A DNA stretch of 64,000 nt from an uncultured Christensenella sp. Lineage in GTDB: Bacteria; Bacillota; Clostridia; Christensenellales; Borkfalkiaceae. The notes under the pieces are model-generated. The model had not been told where the DNA came from. It ran no database searches and saw only the letters and a list, made by a program, of their open reading frames with translations. Numbering within the stretch: the stretch's first letter is position 1; each line of letters starts with the position of its first letter. The DNA is taken from assembly GCA_910579295.1 (NCBI GenBank), contig CAJTTC010000001.1, forward strand, positions 124,001 to 188,000, given 5' to 3'. The position numbers and the translations under genes are program-made. Shown here in pieces: positions 43,809-53,264 of this stretch.

Positions 43809-46460
43809 ATGAAAAAGAAAGTGTTTGCGTTTGTTGTCAGCTTAATACTTTCGATGGTTTTCGTCGTCGCTGGCTGTAACAAAAAGCCCGAGGGCGAGTA
43901 CGAGCTCGAATTGGAAAGCGGTTACAGACAGTTAACCATATATTATAACCGCGACGCGGGCTATGACGATTGCGACGTCTGGCTGTGGTACGGCGACGTC
44001 GAGGGCACGGGCTATAAATTCCACCCCTGCGCCTACGGTGCGAAAATGGTAATCAACGTTCCTCAGGAGATAGAGGAAGTGGGCTACATTATCAGATTAA
44101 ACTGCGTTCCCGGAAGTTCGAGCTGGGGTTCGGCAATCAAGGACGGCAGCGAGTCCGACCGTAAAATAAAGCTGGACGGCGAAAGAACGGTTATCTACAC
44201 CAAGTCCGGCGACCCTAACAATTATATAAGCAACGACGGAGGCACAACGTTGGAAGTGGTTCGTTTTATATCTCTTGCCGATATGCAGGATTTGAAGCAC
44301 GTTAAAATAAGCGTAAGCGATTCTTCTTCCGTCACCGCCGAGAACGTAAAAATAGTCGACGGAGAGGGCGAAGAGGTTGCAATAGCTTCGGTTAACGGCA
44401 ACGTCGTAACGCTTAAATCCGATTTGGACCTTTCGAAATCGTATACCCTTAAAGTCAACGGCTTTGACGACGTGGGTATCGTTCCTATGACGTATTTTTC
44501 GAGTAAGGCGTTCGCCAACGCCTATTCTTACAGCGGTGAGCTGGGCGTAGAGCTTACGGAAAATTCAACGGTATTCCGTCTTTGGGCTCCTACCGCTTCG
44601 ACTGTAAAATTAAATCTGTTCGACGACGGCTACTACGGCTCTGCGTCTAGCTCCGTGGAGTTGACGAGAGGGGATAAGGGCGTTTGGACTTATACGCATA
44701 ACGAGAATTTAAGCGGCACATATTATACTTATACGGTGACGACCTCGGTCGGAACGCAGGAAGCGGTTGACCCCTATGCGCGTTCGGCGGGCTTAAACGG
44801 AGCGAGAGGTATGATTTTGGATCTCGACTCTACCGACCCCGAGGGCTGGACGAATGAAAATTTCGTCAATCCCGACGTGCAGAACTACACCGACGCCGAA
44901 ATATGGGAAGTGCATATCCGCGACTTCTCCAACAAGATAACGTCCTCAAAGTATAAGGGCAAATATCTTGCATTCACCGAAACGGGACTTACCAACAAAA
45001 ACGGCATACCCGTCGGAATCGACTATCTTAAAGAGCTTGGCATAACCCACGTTCACCTGTTGCCTTCATTCGACTATGCGTCGGTTGACGAGAGCAAGGA
45101 GGGCGGCTTTAACTGGGGTTACGACCCTCAGAACTACAACGTACCCGAGGGCAGTTATTCGACCGACCCCGAGGACGGCGCTAAGCGCGTAAACGAATAC
45201 AAGCAAATGGTTCAGTCGCTCCACGAAAACGGAATAGGCGTGGTAATGGACGTCGTTTACAACCACACTTTTTCGGCTGATTCCAACCTGAACAAAATAG
45301 TACCTTATTATTATTACCGTTACAATGCCAACGGCACGCTGTCAAACGGCTCGGGTTGCGGCAACGAGCTTGCTTCCGACCGCGCAATGGTACGCAAGTA
45401 TATGGTTGACTCCGTAACCTATTGGCAGAACGAGTACAATCTCGACGGCTTCCGTTTCGACTTAATGGCGTTGCACGACGTTACAACGATGCAACAAATC
45501 GAAAAGGCAGTACACAAGACTAATCCCAACGCGCTTATATACGGCGAGGGCTGGACGGGCGGCACGTCTACTTTACCCGCGACCGAGCAGTCTACCCTTG
45601 CTAACATACAGAAGCTCAACGACGGCACTACGTCGAAAGTAAACGGAATTGCAATGTTTAGCGACGTAATCCGCGACGGCGTAAAGGGCTCTGTATTCGA
45701 TATCGAAGATACGGGCTTTGCAACGAGCACGACGGGCAAATATCTCGATAACGTTCTGTTCGGCGTTACGGGCGGCTACAATACAAGCAATACTTTCTCC
45801 GAGTACAAGGCTTCGTGGTACGCATACAATCCCACGAACGTAATAAACTACGTGTCGGCTCACGACAACAATACGCTTTGGGACAGAATTTGCCACGTAT
45901 ACGGTGAAGAAGCTAATACGATTGAAAAGCGCACGGCTATGAACAGACTTTCCGCCGCTATCGTGCAGACTTCGCTCGGCATTCCGTTTATGCAGGCGGG
46001 CGAGGAAATGCTCCGCAGTAAAAAGAACGCCGACGGCACGTATAACGAGAACAGCTATAACGCTCCGGACGACGTAAACAATATCAATTGGGATTTGCTT
46101 TCGACGACGAGCGAAGAATACAAGATGATGCAGTATTACAAGGGTCTTATCGAATTCCGTAAGAGCTGTGACACGCTTCGTCTGACTTACGCGGCTAACG
46201 AGCGTTTGCGCAAATACGTATGCGCAATCGACAAGCGCGACGGCGCGTTTGTAGCATTGACAATGACAAATCTCGATACGAACGAAAAGATTCTCGTAAT
46301 CTATAATGCGGGCGATAAGGCGTACGAATATACACTTCCCGCAGGTCAGTGGAATTTGTATATAAACGGCACGCGGGCGGGCGCAACGGCAATTGAAAGC
46401 AATTTAGGCGGCAAGCAGAGCATTGCGGCAATAAGCTGTTACGTTTACAAGCTTGCGTAA
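43809..46460 (+). CDS. pulA: Type I pullulanase lipoprotein
   Basis: The ATG at 43809 follows GAGGAGG; an open extension upstream crosses the promoter and is rejected. The 883-residue product has a lipobox FVVAGC, a CBM41/PUD-like starch-binding module (about 30-130), a CBM48 module, and a GH13 barrel. The type I pullulanase signature NWGYDPQNYNVPEGSYS is present. Catalytic residues are D551 in DGFRFD, E580 in YGEGW and D686 in SAHDN. It hydrolyses alpha-1,6 branches of pullulan, amylopectin or glycogen outside the cell and feeds the maltodextrin transporter encoded downstream. Confidence 0.93.
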   Translation: MKKKVFAFVVSLILSMVFVVAGCNKKPEGEYELELESGYRQLTIYYNRDAGYDDCDVWLWYGDVEGTGYKFHPCAYGAKMVINVPQEIEEVGYIIRLNCVPGSSSWGSAIKDGSESDRKIKLDGERTVIYTKSGDPNNYISNDGGTTLEVVRFISLADMQDLKHVKISVSDSSSVTAENVKIVDGEGEEVAIASVNGNVVTLKSDLDLSKSYTLKVNGFDDVGIVPMTYFSSKAFANAYSYSGELGVELTENSTVFRLWAPTASTVKLNLFDDGYYGSASSSVELTRGDKGVWTYTHNENLSGTYYTYTVTTSVGTQEAVDPYARSAGLNGARGMILDLDSTDPEGWTNENFVNPDVQNYTDAEIWEVHIRDFSNKITSSKYKGKYLAFTETGLTNKNGIPVGIDYLKELGITHVHLLPSFDYASVDESKEGGFNWGYDPQNYNVPEGSYSTDPEDGAKRVNEYKQMVQSLHENGIGVVMDVVYNHTFSADSNLNKIVPYYYYRYNANGTLSNGSGCGNELASDRAMVRKYMVDSVTYWQNEYNLDGFRFDLMALHDVTTMQQIEKAVHKTNPNALIYGEGWTGGTSTLPATEQSTLANIQKLNDGTTSKVNGIAMFSDVIRDGVKGSVFDIEDTGFATSTTGKYLDNVLFGVTGGYNTSNTFSEYKASWYAYNPTNVINYVSAHDNNTLWDRICHVYGEEANTIEKRTAMNRLSAAIVQTSLGIPFMQAGEEMLRSKKNADGTYNENSYNAPDDVNNINWDLLSTTSEEYKMMQYYKGLIEFRKSCDTLRLTYAANERLRKYVCAIDKRDGAFVALTMTNLDTNEKILVIYNAGDKAYEYTLPAGQWNLYINGTRAGATAIESNLGGKQSIAAISCYVYKLA

Positions 46461-46519
46461 GTAATTCAAACTTAACCCTGTATGGGGAGTTAATAAATAT
46501 TTATTTTATGGAGGAAACA

Positions 46520-48169
46520 ATGAAGGCAAAAAAATTAGTTGCTCTGTGTATGTCAGCGGCAATGGTTGTCGGCGGCGCGTCTCTTATGGCTGCCTGCAAG
46601 GACAAAACTCCCAGCGGCGGGGGCTTTGTAGAGGATACAAGAATCTGGTATGCCGTCGGAAACGATTCGAAGGGTACGGCAAAGGTGAACGGGTGGAAGC
46701 CTCAGACTATTAACGATGAATTGACGTTTGTACGCGATACCACGGTAACCGACGAAAACGTATTTACGCTTTCAATGGACATTTATGCAGGCGACGAAGG
46801 CGCAGGATACGGCTTTAAATTCCTTTACAAGACAAGCGCTACGGAAACTATCATTGAGGACGATCTTTGGGCGCGTCAGATAGGTATTCACAATTTCGAA
46901 GGCGTCGAGGGCGAAGGTGAAGCCGCAGTATTAAAGTCCGACGGTAAAACAGTATTCACCACCGGCGGCGGCTCTAACCTTCATAACCTCTATCTGGAAA
47001 AGGGTTGGGAAGGAACGTACAAATTTACTCTCACAACCTATCCCGACGGAAATGGCGGCGACGCTAAAGATCCCGTTTTGAAGTTCGAAAGGACAAAGGT
47101 TATCGAAGTAACGCACGATATGTGGATTCACGGCGACGTTAACAACTTCGGCTGGGGCGCTACCGCGGATAAATATCCTATGAAAGAAGTAATTTCAGGC
47201 GATGATATAACCTGGACCACTCAGGTTAAAGTTACCGACGCAGACCTTGTAAGAGACGCTAACGGCGCACTTCTGCCCACGGATCCGGGAGCAGGCGAGG
47301 ATGCGAAAGAAGGCGAGAATGCGGGAACAGGCGTGGTTGGATATGCAGCCGTTCAGGTTTACAACAGAATAGAGTCCAACGGTACACACGCAACCTATGT
47401 TGCCGACAGCGAAGATTACAAAGTGGTCGAAATCGAGGGTTCGGATTATATGCTTCTTCCCAAGGGCAACTATACGATCACTTACGATCAGAAGACCAAC
47501 GAAGTCGTTGTTGCTTTGGGTACGCACGATATGTATCTTATAGGCGGCTGGTACGCTGATCCCGAAAACGAAGATGATTACGGTTGGGGTTATGGCGAAG
47601 GATATAAGAATTTCCCTCTTAAGCAAGCAGACAACATTTGGTCTACGGTTCAATATTTCGCAGCCGCAACCGAGCTTAAGCTCTATAACGCGCTTACCAA
47701 CACATACTATACAACTCCCGAAAATGTTGAAGGCGACAAGAATATTAAAATAACCGAGCCCGGCAACTACGCTTTCCGTTTCGATCAGGAAACAGGCGTT
47801 GTACAAGTCGAGAAGTGTGAATACTATCTCGTAGGTACGTTTGTAGACGCAGAGGGCGCTCCGGTAAACTTCGGCGATAAGGGAATTATTGCAGGCGTAC
47901 ACCCTAAGTTCGAAAAAGACGGTGGCAACTACGTTACAACCGTAACGGCAACCGACGTAACGGGTATGGACGCGTTCAGCTGGATAGCAACTCAAGGAAA
48001 AGACGGCGTGTTTGCAATACAGATCGTAATGGGCAGCACTATTCTCGGCATTAAGGATTGGGGCGTTGCTGATAGCGGTGCTAATATCTTCCTTCACGAG
48101 GGTACGTATACTGTCACTATTGACACGAGCAAGTGGCGCTACACTGTAACACCTGTAGCAGCTGAATAA
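46520..48169 (+). CDS. Lipoprotein with repeated SusE/SusF-like or CBM-like modules
   Basis: The ATG at 46520 is preferred because GGAGGAAAC lies just before it. The signal peptide ends in a LMAAC lipobox. Three related beta-sandwich modules are visible, marked by aromatic-rich starts: IWYAVGNDSKGTAKVNGWKP, MWIHGDVNNFGWG and MYLIGGWYADPENEDDYGWG, with a shorter fourth (YYLVGTFVDAEGAPV). Such tryptophan-rich modules resemble starch-binding SusE/SusF or CBM26-like domains. Between pullulanase and mal genes, the protein probably holds starch at the cell surface. The binding role is inferred. Confidence 0.75.
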   Translation: MKAKKLVALCMSAAMVVGGASLMAACKDKTPSGGGFVEDTRIWYAVGNDSKGTAKVNGWKPQTINDELTFVRDTTVTDENVFTLSMDIYAGDEGAGYGFKFLYKTSATETIIEDDLWARQIGIHNFEGVEGEGEAAVLKSDGKTVFTTGGGSNLHNLYLEKGWEGTYKFTLTTYPDGNGGDAKDPVLKFERTKVIEVTHDMWIHGDVNNFGWGATADKYPMKEVISGDDITWTTQVKVTDADLVRDANGALLPTDPGAGEDAKEGENAGTGVVGYAAVQVYNRIESNGTHATYVADSEDYKVVEIEGSDYMLLPKGNYTITYDQKTNEVVVALGTHDMYLIGGWYADPENEDDYGWGYGEGYKNFPLKQADNIWSTVQYFAAATELKLYNALTNTYYTTPENVEGDKNIKITEPGNYAFRFDQETGVVQVEKCEYYLVGTFVDAEGAPVNFGDKGIIAGVHPKFEKDGGNYVTTVTATDVTGMDAFSWIATQGKDGVFAIQIVMGSTILGIKDWGVADSGANIFLHEGTYTVTIDTSKWRYTVTPVAAE

Positions 48170-48190
48170 TTCGGCACGTTAAAAAAATCG

Positions 48191-48220
48191 GCGCGGGAAA
48201 TTTTTCCCGCGCTTTTTTTT
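48191..48220 (+). terminator. Terminator after the starch-binding lipoprotein gene
   Basis: Perfect 10-bp arms GCGCGGGAAA/TTTCCCGCGC with a short loop and T8. Confidence 0.9.
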
Positions 48221-48230
48221 AAAAGAAAAT

Positions 48231-48318
48231 CCCTCACCACCGCCGAGAGTGGAAAGCCCTCTCACCACCGCCAACGTGGAAAGGGAGAAAGCCCCCTTGC
48301 CTTCCCCCTTAGGAGGGG
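48231..48318. repeat. Tandem 26/27-nt repeat plus inverted pair in an intergenic region
   Basis: Two copies of CCCTC(TC)ACCACCGCC-N-GTGGAAAG lie head to tail at 48231-48256 and 48257-48283. They are followed by a CCCCCTT.../AGGAGGGGG inverted pair ending near 48318. It looks like a small dispersed repeat element. I cannot see another copy in this window. Confidence 0.55.
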
Positions 48319-48349
48319 GGGTAAAGTAGGAGTGATAAAGATTAAGACT

Positions 48350-49045
48350 ATGAAAAATTTTATTTTTGATTTGTACGGCACTCTTGCCGATATCCACACC
48401 GACGAAAACAGCAAAAGGTTTATCAAAGCCGTTTCCGTATATTTCAAAAAACTCAATCCCGAAACGGGCGATTTTATGTCCGAATATAAGCGTATCTGTG
48501 CGGCGGAGCAGGGCGGAGAGGACGACGAAACAGACTTGTCGCGCGTGTTCGGGCAATTGCTGAAAACCGATAACGGTGAAACAATTCTGAAAGCTGCCGG
48601 GTACTTCCGCAGAAAGTCGCGTTCCAAACTCGGGCTGTACGGCGGCGTCAGACGTCTTTTAACGGCGCTTAAAGAAAAGGGTTCGGCTATTTATTTGCTG
48701 ACTAACGCGCAGGCGTGCTTTACGCTTGCAGAGCTGGATAAGCTAAAACTGACGGGATATTTCGACGGAATTGTTATCTCGTCGGAGGTCGGCAAGAAAA
48801 AGCCGTCGCCCGTAATCTTTGATTATGCGCTCAAAAAGTTCAATCTTGACGTCGGGCAGACTGTGTTTACGGGCAACGATATAAATGCCGACGTGCTCGG
48901 GGCAAAAGCCGCGGGATTGCATACGGCGTATATTCTCAGCAATCTTTCGCCGACCGAAGACAGCCTTGAAAAAGCTAAACCGTATGCGGATTTCGCAACC
49001 GACAACTTTAAAAGTTTAAGCGAATATCTGATTTCGCTGTGCTAA
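48350..49045 (+). CDS. HAD-superfamily hydrolase
   Basis: A 231-residue phosphatase-like protein from the ATG at 48350. A GTG at 48332 in the same frame is possible and would add six residues; the ribosome site is unclear because of the repeat element upstream. Motif I is FDLYGTLAD, motif II LLTNAQ, motif III the lysine in KKKPSP, and motif IV GNDINADVLGAKAAG. Small HAD enzymes act on sugar phosphates or nucleotides, and in this locus a sugar-phosphate role (for example on glucose phosphates) is possible but inferred. Confidence 0.85.
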   Translation: MKNFIFDLYGTLADIHTDENSKRFIKAVSVYFKKLNPETGDFMSEYKRICAAEQGGEDDETDLSRVFGQLLKTDNGETILKAAGYFRRKSRSKLGLYGGVRRLLTALKEKGSAIYLLTNAQACFTLAELDKLKLTGYFDGIVISSEVGKKKPSPVIFDYALKKFNLDVGQTVFTGNDINADVLGAKAAGLHTAYILSNLSPTEDSLEKAKPYADFATDNFKSLSEYLISLC

Positions 49046-49069
49046 GCATATTTTTATGTGACGGCGTAA

Positions 49070-49122
49070 AAAAAGCCCGCCGCCCGATAACGCGGATAAG
49101 ACGATCGGGCGGCGGCTTTTAT
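49070..49122. terminator. Bidirectional terminator between convergent genes
   Basis: A long stem (AAAGCC-GCCGCCCGAT with ATCGGGCGGC-GGCTTTT, one bulged C) with A-rich and T-rich flanks. It separates the HAD gene from the convergent LacI-family gene. Confidence 0.85.
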
Positions 49123-49139
49123 TATTTAATTCCTATAAG

Positions 49140-50123
49140 TTAATTGAGAGTTTTAACGCTTCCGCGCTCGATAAGCTTACAGTTCAGCATAATCTGGTGC
49201 GCCGATTTGCCGTCAAGCATATCCATAATCTGATTAAACGCTTCCTCGCCCAAACGGTTGAAGTCCTGTTTTAAAGTGGTGAGGTTGTAGGAGGTGAATT
49301 TCAGCAAATTCAAATCGTCGAAGCCGATAACAGAAACGTCGTCGGGCACGGTTTTATCGCAGTTTTTAAGTCCGTCGATAAGCCCCATTGCCATTATGTC
49401 CGAACAGCAGATAACGGCGGTGACGTCGGTTTCGGTAAAGAACATAGCCGCTTCTTCGCCCGCGGACTTGGTAAAATCTCCGTAATAAATATATTCGCTG
49501 TTGAATTCGATGCCTGCGCGCGCTAATCCGGAAATATAGCCCGCAAGCCGTTCTGCCGAAGCCTGCGAGTCTTTCTCGCCCATAAGAAAACCTATCTTTG
49601 AGTGTCCGCGCTTTGTAAGATACTTGATTGCCGTGACGATAGCGGTTGTGTTGTCGCTGGCGACAGAGGCTATCTGCGGCGCGTCGGATATTCTGTTGTC
49701 GAGAAGAACAAGGGGTACGGTAGTGTGCTTTATCTGCTTATAAATTCTGCTCTTAAAATTCATACCGACTATAAAGGCGGCGCAGAAGTTGTTTTTAATA
49801 AGATAGTCGTTTAAAACGAAGTTTTCGGGCTTTAACATTACGTAATCTATAATGACTTCGAAATTGTTTGCGATAGCAACGTCGTTAAACGCGGTCACAA
49901 TATGGTTGAGAATATTGTTGCGCGTGTCGGAATCGACTCTTTCAAACATAGCGCAAATTCTTCTCGGCGCCAAATGTTTGGTCTTTAAGCGATAGCCTAC
50001 GTCTTTGGCATAATCGCGTATTCGTATTTTGGTGTCCTCTGCAATATCGGTTGCGTCGTTAAGCGCTTTCGATACCGTACTCACGGAAACGTTTAGCGCT
50101 TCCGAAATTTCTTTTATAGTCAT
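49140..50123 (-). CDS. malR: LacI-family repressor of the alpha-glucan locus (MalR-like)
   Basis: A 327-residue regulator. The N-terminal HTH is MTIKEISEALNVSVSTVSKALND, followed by the hinge, and a periplasmic-binding-protein-like effector domain begins at about residue 60 (LAPRRICAMFERVD is replaced from the usual TIGVIVPD start). It ends normally. The gene is divergent from malQ and sits within the maltodextrin genes, and CG-centred palindromes occur at the pullulanase and malQ promoters. The inducer is probably a maltose-type sugar. The symbol is by context. Confidence 0.85.
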   Translation of the reverse strand: MTIKEISEALNVSVSTVSKALNDATDIAEDTKIRIRDYAKDVGYRLKTKHLAPRRICAMFERVDSDTRNNILNHIVTAFNDVAIANNFEVIIDYVMLKPENFVLNDYLIKNNFCAAFIVGMNFKSRIYKQIKHTTVPLVLLDNRISDAPQIASVASDNTTAIVTAIKYLTKRGHSKIGFLMGEKDSQASAERLAGYISGLARAGIEFNSEYIYYGDFTKSAGEEAAMFFTETDVTAVICCSDIMAMGLIDGLKNCDKTVPDDVSVIGFDDLNLLKFTSYNLTTLKQDFNRLGEEAFNQIMDMLDGKSAHQIMLNCKLIERGSVKTLN

Positions 50124-50167
50124 TTGCCTTTTCCATTCATTTCCTTATCACTTTCAGCCTTATTTAA

Positions 50168-50197
50168 ATTATACGACATTTATTATAATAGTGTCAA
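50168..50197 (-). promoter_or_regulatory. Promoter of the LacI-family gene
   Basis: On the minus strand, TTGACA (50192-50197) and TATAAT (50168-50173) with an 18-nt spacer, about 45 nt before the start codon. It has no TTTTCGAAAA site of its own, so autoregulation is not obvious. Confidence 0.78.
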
Positions 50198-50252
50198 GTT
50201 GGAGTATGTGTAAAACTTTATCAATTTTTATACAAAATTTTACATTTTGCTA

Positions 50253-50292
50253 TTGACATTTACGAAAATTGTGATATAATATTTTCGAAAAT
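50253..50292 (+). promoter_or_regulatory. malQ promoter with LacI-type operators
   Basis: TTGACA (50253-50258), 16-nt spacer containing ACGAAAATTGTGA, TATAAT (50275-50280), then the perfect 12-bp palindrome ATTTTCGAAAAT at 50281-50292. A further TTTTCG half-site occurs at about 50303. The 90-nt leader to the ATG at 50372 has no clear ribosome binding site. Confidence 0.82.
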
Positions 50293-50371
50293 AAACAATA
50301 TATTTTCGTAGGCAAAAAAATGCGCGTAACAATTGAGTAGTAGACGAAAATGCGTGTATTGATTTAAAGAT

Positions 50372-51889
50372 ATGGAAAAAAGCAGAAATTATGGAATTTT
50401 AATGCCGATATCAGCACTTCCGTCGAACGAGGGAATAGGCACTCTTGGCGAGTGGGCTTATCGGTTTGTCGATAAGCTGTCGGCGGCTGGGGGAACGGTT
50501 TGGCAGATACTGCCGCTCAACCCCACAAATTACGGCGACAGCCCGTATCAGTCCTGTTCGTCAGACGCGCTGAATTACTATTTTATAGATTTGGATTTGC
50601 TGGTTAAGGACGGGCTGTTAAAGAGGGACGAAATAGACGTTTCCGCGCTCTCCGACGTCCCGCGCAGGGTGAACTACGGCAAACAGTTTAAAGAGAAAAT
50701 ATCGCTGTTAAAGCTTGCTTATTCGCGGTTTAAGGGCGGAAAGGAATTCGACGCATTTATAAAAAAAGGCTTCTATTCCGACTTTGCCGTGTTTATGGCG
50801 CTCAAATGCAAATTCGGGCAGGTATGCTGGACGGAATGGGAAGAGCCCTATCGCATTTACGACGAAAACGTAATCGGGCGTTTCATAAGCGAAAACAGGC
50901 GCGAAGTAGACTTCTGGCAGTTTACTCAATTCATATTTTTAAAGCAATGGAACGCGCTTAAAGAATACGCTCACGGTCACGGCGTGAATATTATGGGCGA
51001 TATTCCGCTCTACGTCGCGTACGACAGCGTGGAGGTATGGAAGTACGGCAATAATCTTTTTCGTATGGATGAGGAGCGCCGCCCCGAGTTTATTGCGGGG
51101 TGTCCGCCCGACGCGTTCACCGAAGACGGTCAGCTATGGGGCAATCCCGTGTACGACTGGGATAAAATCCGCGCCGACGGCTATAAATGGTGGCGCGCGA
51201 GAATCGACGGTTGCTTAGCGCTTGTCGATATCCTGAGAATTGACCACTTCCGCGGCTTCGACAGATACTGGGCTGTTCGGGCGGGCGATAAGACTGCCCG
51301 CGGAGGTTTTTGGTGCGACGGACCTAAGGAAGAGCTGTTTGACGGCTTGCGTTCATACAACATTGTCGCCGAGGATTTAGGCGTGATAGACGACGGCGTA
51401 AGACGGCTTATGAGAAACGTCGGCTATCCCGGAATGAAAGTGTTGCTGTTCGCCTTCGACGGCTCTTACGATAACGAGCACAAGCCCTCGAATTATACCG
51501 AAAACTTCGTATGTTATACGGGCACTCACGACAATATGCCCTTAAAACAGTATATTGACGATTTGTCCGACTCTCAAAGGCAGATTTATTATAACGATAT
51601 AAAAACTCAATGCGATTATCTGGGCGTGGAGGCAAGGCTGTCTTCTTCGGAAGAGGCTTGCAATACGGTAATACGGCTTGCGTTTGCTTCCAAAGCCAAC
51701 ACGGTTATAATTCCTCTCTGGGATTTGTACGCACTTGGCGGCGAGGCGAGAATGAACCTGCCTTCGACCGTGTCCGAAAAGAATTGGAGCTGGCGTTTCG
51801 TTGAAAGCGACTTTACCGACGAGGGCTTCGGGTTTTTGAAGAGCCAAGCCGAAAAGACGGGCAGAATAAAGGCGACGGACAACGCTTGA
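50372..51889 (+). CDS. malQ: 4-alpha-glucanotransferase
   Basis: A 505-residue GH77 enzyme. Family blocks are SALPSNEGIGTLGEWAYRFVD at the N-terminus, WQILPLNPTNYGDSPYQS, the nucleophile region RIDHFRGFDRYW, the acid/base in AEDLG, and CYTGTHDNMPL. It disproportionates maltodextrins in the cytoplasm, releasing glucose and making longer chains for the phosphorylase encoded downstream. It lacks a signal peptide, consistent with cytoplasmic action on imported sugar. It is the first gene after the shared-operator promoter, and malE follows 84 nt later. Confidence 0.95.
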   Translation: MEKSRNYGILMPISALPSNEGIGTLGEWAYRFVDKLSAAGGTVWQILPLNPTNYGDSPYQSCSSDALNYYFIDLDLLVKDGLLKRDEIDVSALSDVPRRVNYGKQFKEKISLLKLAYSRFKGGKEFDAFIKKGFYSDFAVFMALKCKFGQVCWTEWEEPYRIYDENVIGRFISENRREVDFWQFTQFIFLKQWNALKEYAHGHGVNIMGDIPLYVAYDSVEVWKYGNNLFRMDEERRPEFIAGCPPDAFTEDGQLWGNPVYDWDKIRADGYKWWRARIDGCLALVDILRIDHFRGFDRYWAVRAGDKTARGGFWCDGPKEELFDGLRSYNIVAEDLGVIDDGVRRLMRNVGYPGMKVLLFAFDGSYDNEHKPSNYTENFVCYTGTHDNMPLKQYIDDLSDSQRQIYYNDIKTQCDYLGVEARLSSSEEACNTVIRLAFASKANTVIIPLWDLYALGGEARMNLPSTVSEKNWSWRFVESDFTDEGFGFLKSQAEKTGRIKATDNA

Positions 51890-51973
51890 ACTGCGTTTAC
51901 GATAAATAACTTAAAAAAATGAAAAATTTAGCGGGAAACCGCTGATAATAAATTTAAGACGACGGAGGTTAAA

Positions 51974-53236
51974 ATGAAGAAACAAATTATTTCACTTATA
52001 GTCGGCGGTGTTTTAGCTGCTGGCTCGGCTATGGGGCTTGCCGCATGCGGAAAGAAGGACAATACGCTTACGGTATGGGCTCCCAACAATCAGCAGACTC
52101 TTTTACAAGAGCTTATCAACGACTTTAAAACCGAAAATCCCGATTTCGGTCTTGAAATCAAGCTTGGCGTGTGCGGCGAAAACGACGCTTATGCACAGCT
52201 CAGCAAGGACGTTGAGGCAAGCGCGGATGTCTACGGCTTTGCAAACGATCAGCTTATCAACCTCAGAAAGGCAGGCGGCGTTTCGCGTATCCCTGCCGAT
52301 ACGGTTACAAAGCTTAAACAAGAAAACGAAGTGAACGCTGTCGAAGCGGGTATGATCACCGAGGCGGGCACCGATTATTATTACGGCTATCCTTACGCCG
52401 CGGACAACGGCTTCTTTATGTACTATGACAAGAGCGTCGTTTCGGAAACACAGGCTAAGACTCTCGAGGGCGTTCTCGAAGCTTGCAAAGCAGCCGGTAA
52501 ATACTTCCTGTTCAATATGAACGACCAGCCCAGCTGGTATCTCGGCTCGTTCTTCTATGGCGCGGGCGGCGACTACACGGTAGAATATGAAAATTCCGTA
52601 GTAGTTTCGGCAGGCTGCAACTTCGGCGAGAAAGCCGAAGGAAGCGAATACAGCTACGGTCAGATAGCTATAACCGCATTAAACGAGTTGCGCGCAAACA
52701 AAAACTATGTAACGTGTAACGATACGATTATCAACACTTATCTTACGGGTGGTAAATTAGGCGCGTGCGTTTCCGGTACGTGGAATGCTTCGCTTATGCA
52801 GCAGTATCTCGGCGAGAACTACGCCGCTACCAAGCTTCCCACTTATCACAGCTCGCTCACGGACGACGATTATCAGATCGTTCCTTTCCAGGGCTTCAAG
52901 CTTATGGCTGTAAACGGTTATTCCAAGCATCAGGCTGAGGCTCATCAGCTTGCCGCTTACCTTACGAGCGAAAAGGCGCAGACGAAGAGATTTGACGTTC
53001 TCGGTATCGGACCTTCCAATAAAGCCGCTGCGGCAGCCGAATCGGTTAAGAAAAACGTTGCGTTAAACGCACTGCTTTCGCAGGGCAGCTTCTCCAAGGT
53101 TCAGGGTTCGCTTCCCTCGTCATATTGGTCCGCGTTCGACGCGCTTGGCACTGATATCTACGGCGGCGAAGGCAAACTCACGCAGGATAGCCTTGCTACG
53201 AAACTTCAACAGCTCATTGAAGCGCTTGAAGAGTAA
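51974..53236 (+). CDS. malE: Maltodextrin ABC transporter solute-binding lipoprotein
   Basis: A 420-residue extracellular binding protein (family 1). The signal peptide ends in the LAAC lipobox, then LTVWAPNNQQTLLQELINDFKTENPDF, as in maltose-binding proteins. Strong CGGAGG site before the ATG. Later blocks are GYPYAADNGFFMYYDKSVV and the C-terminal AAYLTSEKAQTKRF. It captures maltodextrins for the permease MalF/MalG encoded next. A small GNRA-loop hairpin (AGCGG-GAAA-CCGCT, 51930-51943) lies in its leader. Confidence 0.9.
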   Translation: MKKQIISLIVGGVLAAGSAMGLAACGKKDNTLTVWAPNNQQTLLQELINDFKTENPDFGLEIKLGVCGENDAYAQLSKDVEASADVYGFANDQLINLRKAGGVSRIPADTVTKLKQENEVNAVEAGMITEAGTDYYYGYPYAADNGFFMYYDKSVVSETQAKTLEGVLEACKAAGKYFLFNMNDQPSWYLGSFFYGAGGDYTVEYENSVVVSAGCNFGEKAEGSEYSYGQIAITALNELRANKNYVTCNDTIINTYLTGGKLGACVSGTWNASLMQQYLGENYAATKLPTYHSSLTDDDYQIVPFQGFKLMAVNGYSKHQAEAHQLAAYLTSEKAQTKRFDVLGIGPSNKAAAAAESVKKNVALNALLSQGSFSKVQGSLPSSYWSAFDALGTDIYGGEGKLTQDSLATKLQQLIEALEE

Positions 53237-53264
53237 TATAAAATCTGACGTAATTTTATCACAT

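Noticed and set aside
47195-48097. A 300-codon minus-strand frame inside the starch-binding lipoprotein gene
   Set aside because: Antisense shadow with Cys/Tyr-rich composition and no start signal.
48231-48283. CRISPR-like array
   Set aside because: Only two adjacent units with no spacers and no cas genes nearby.
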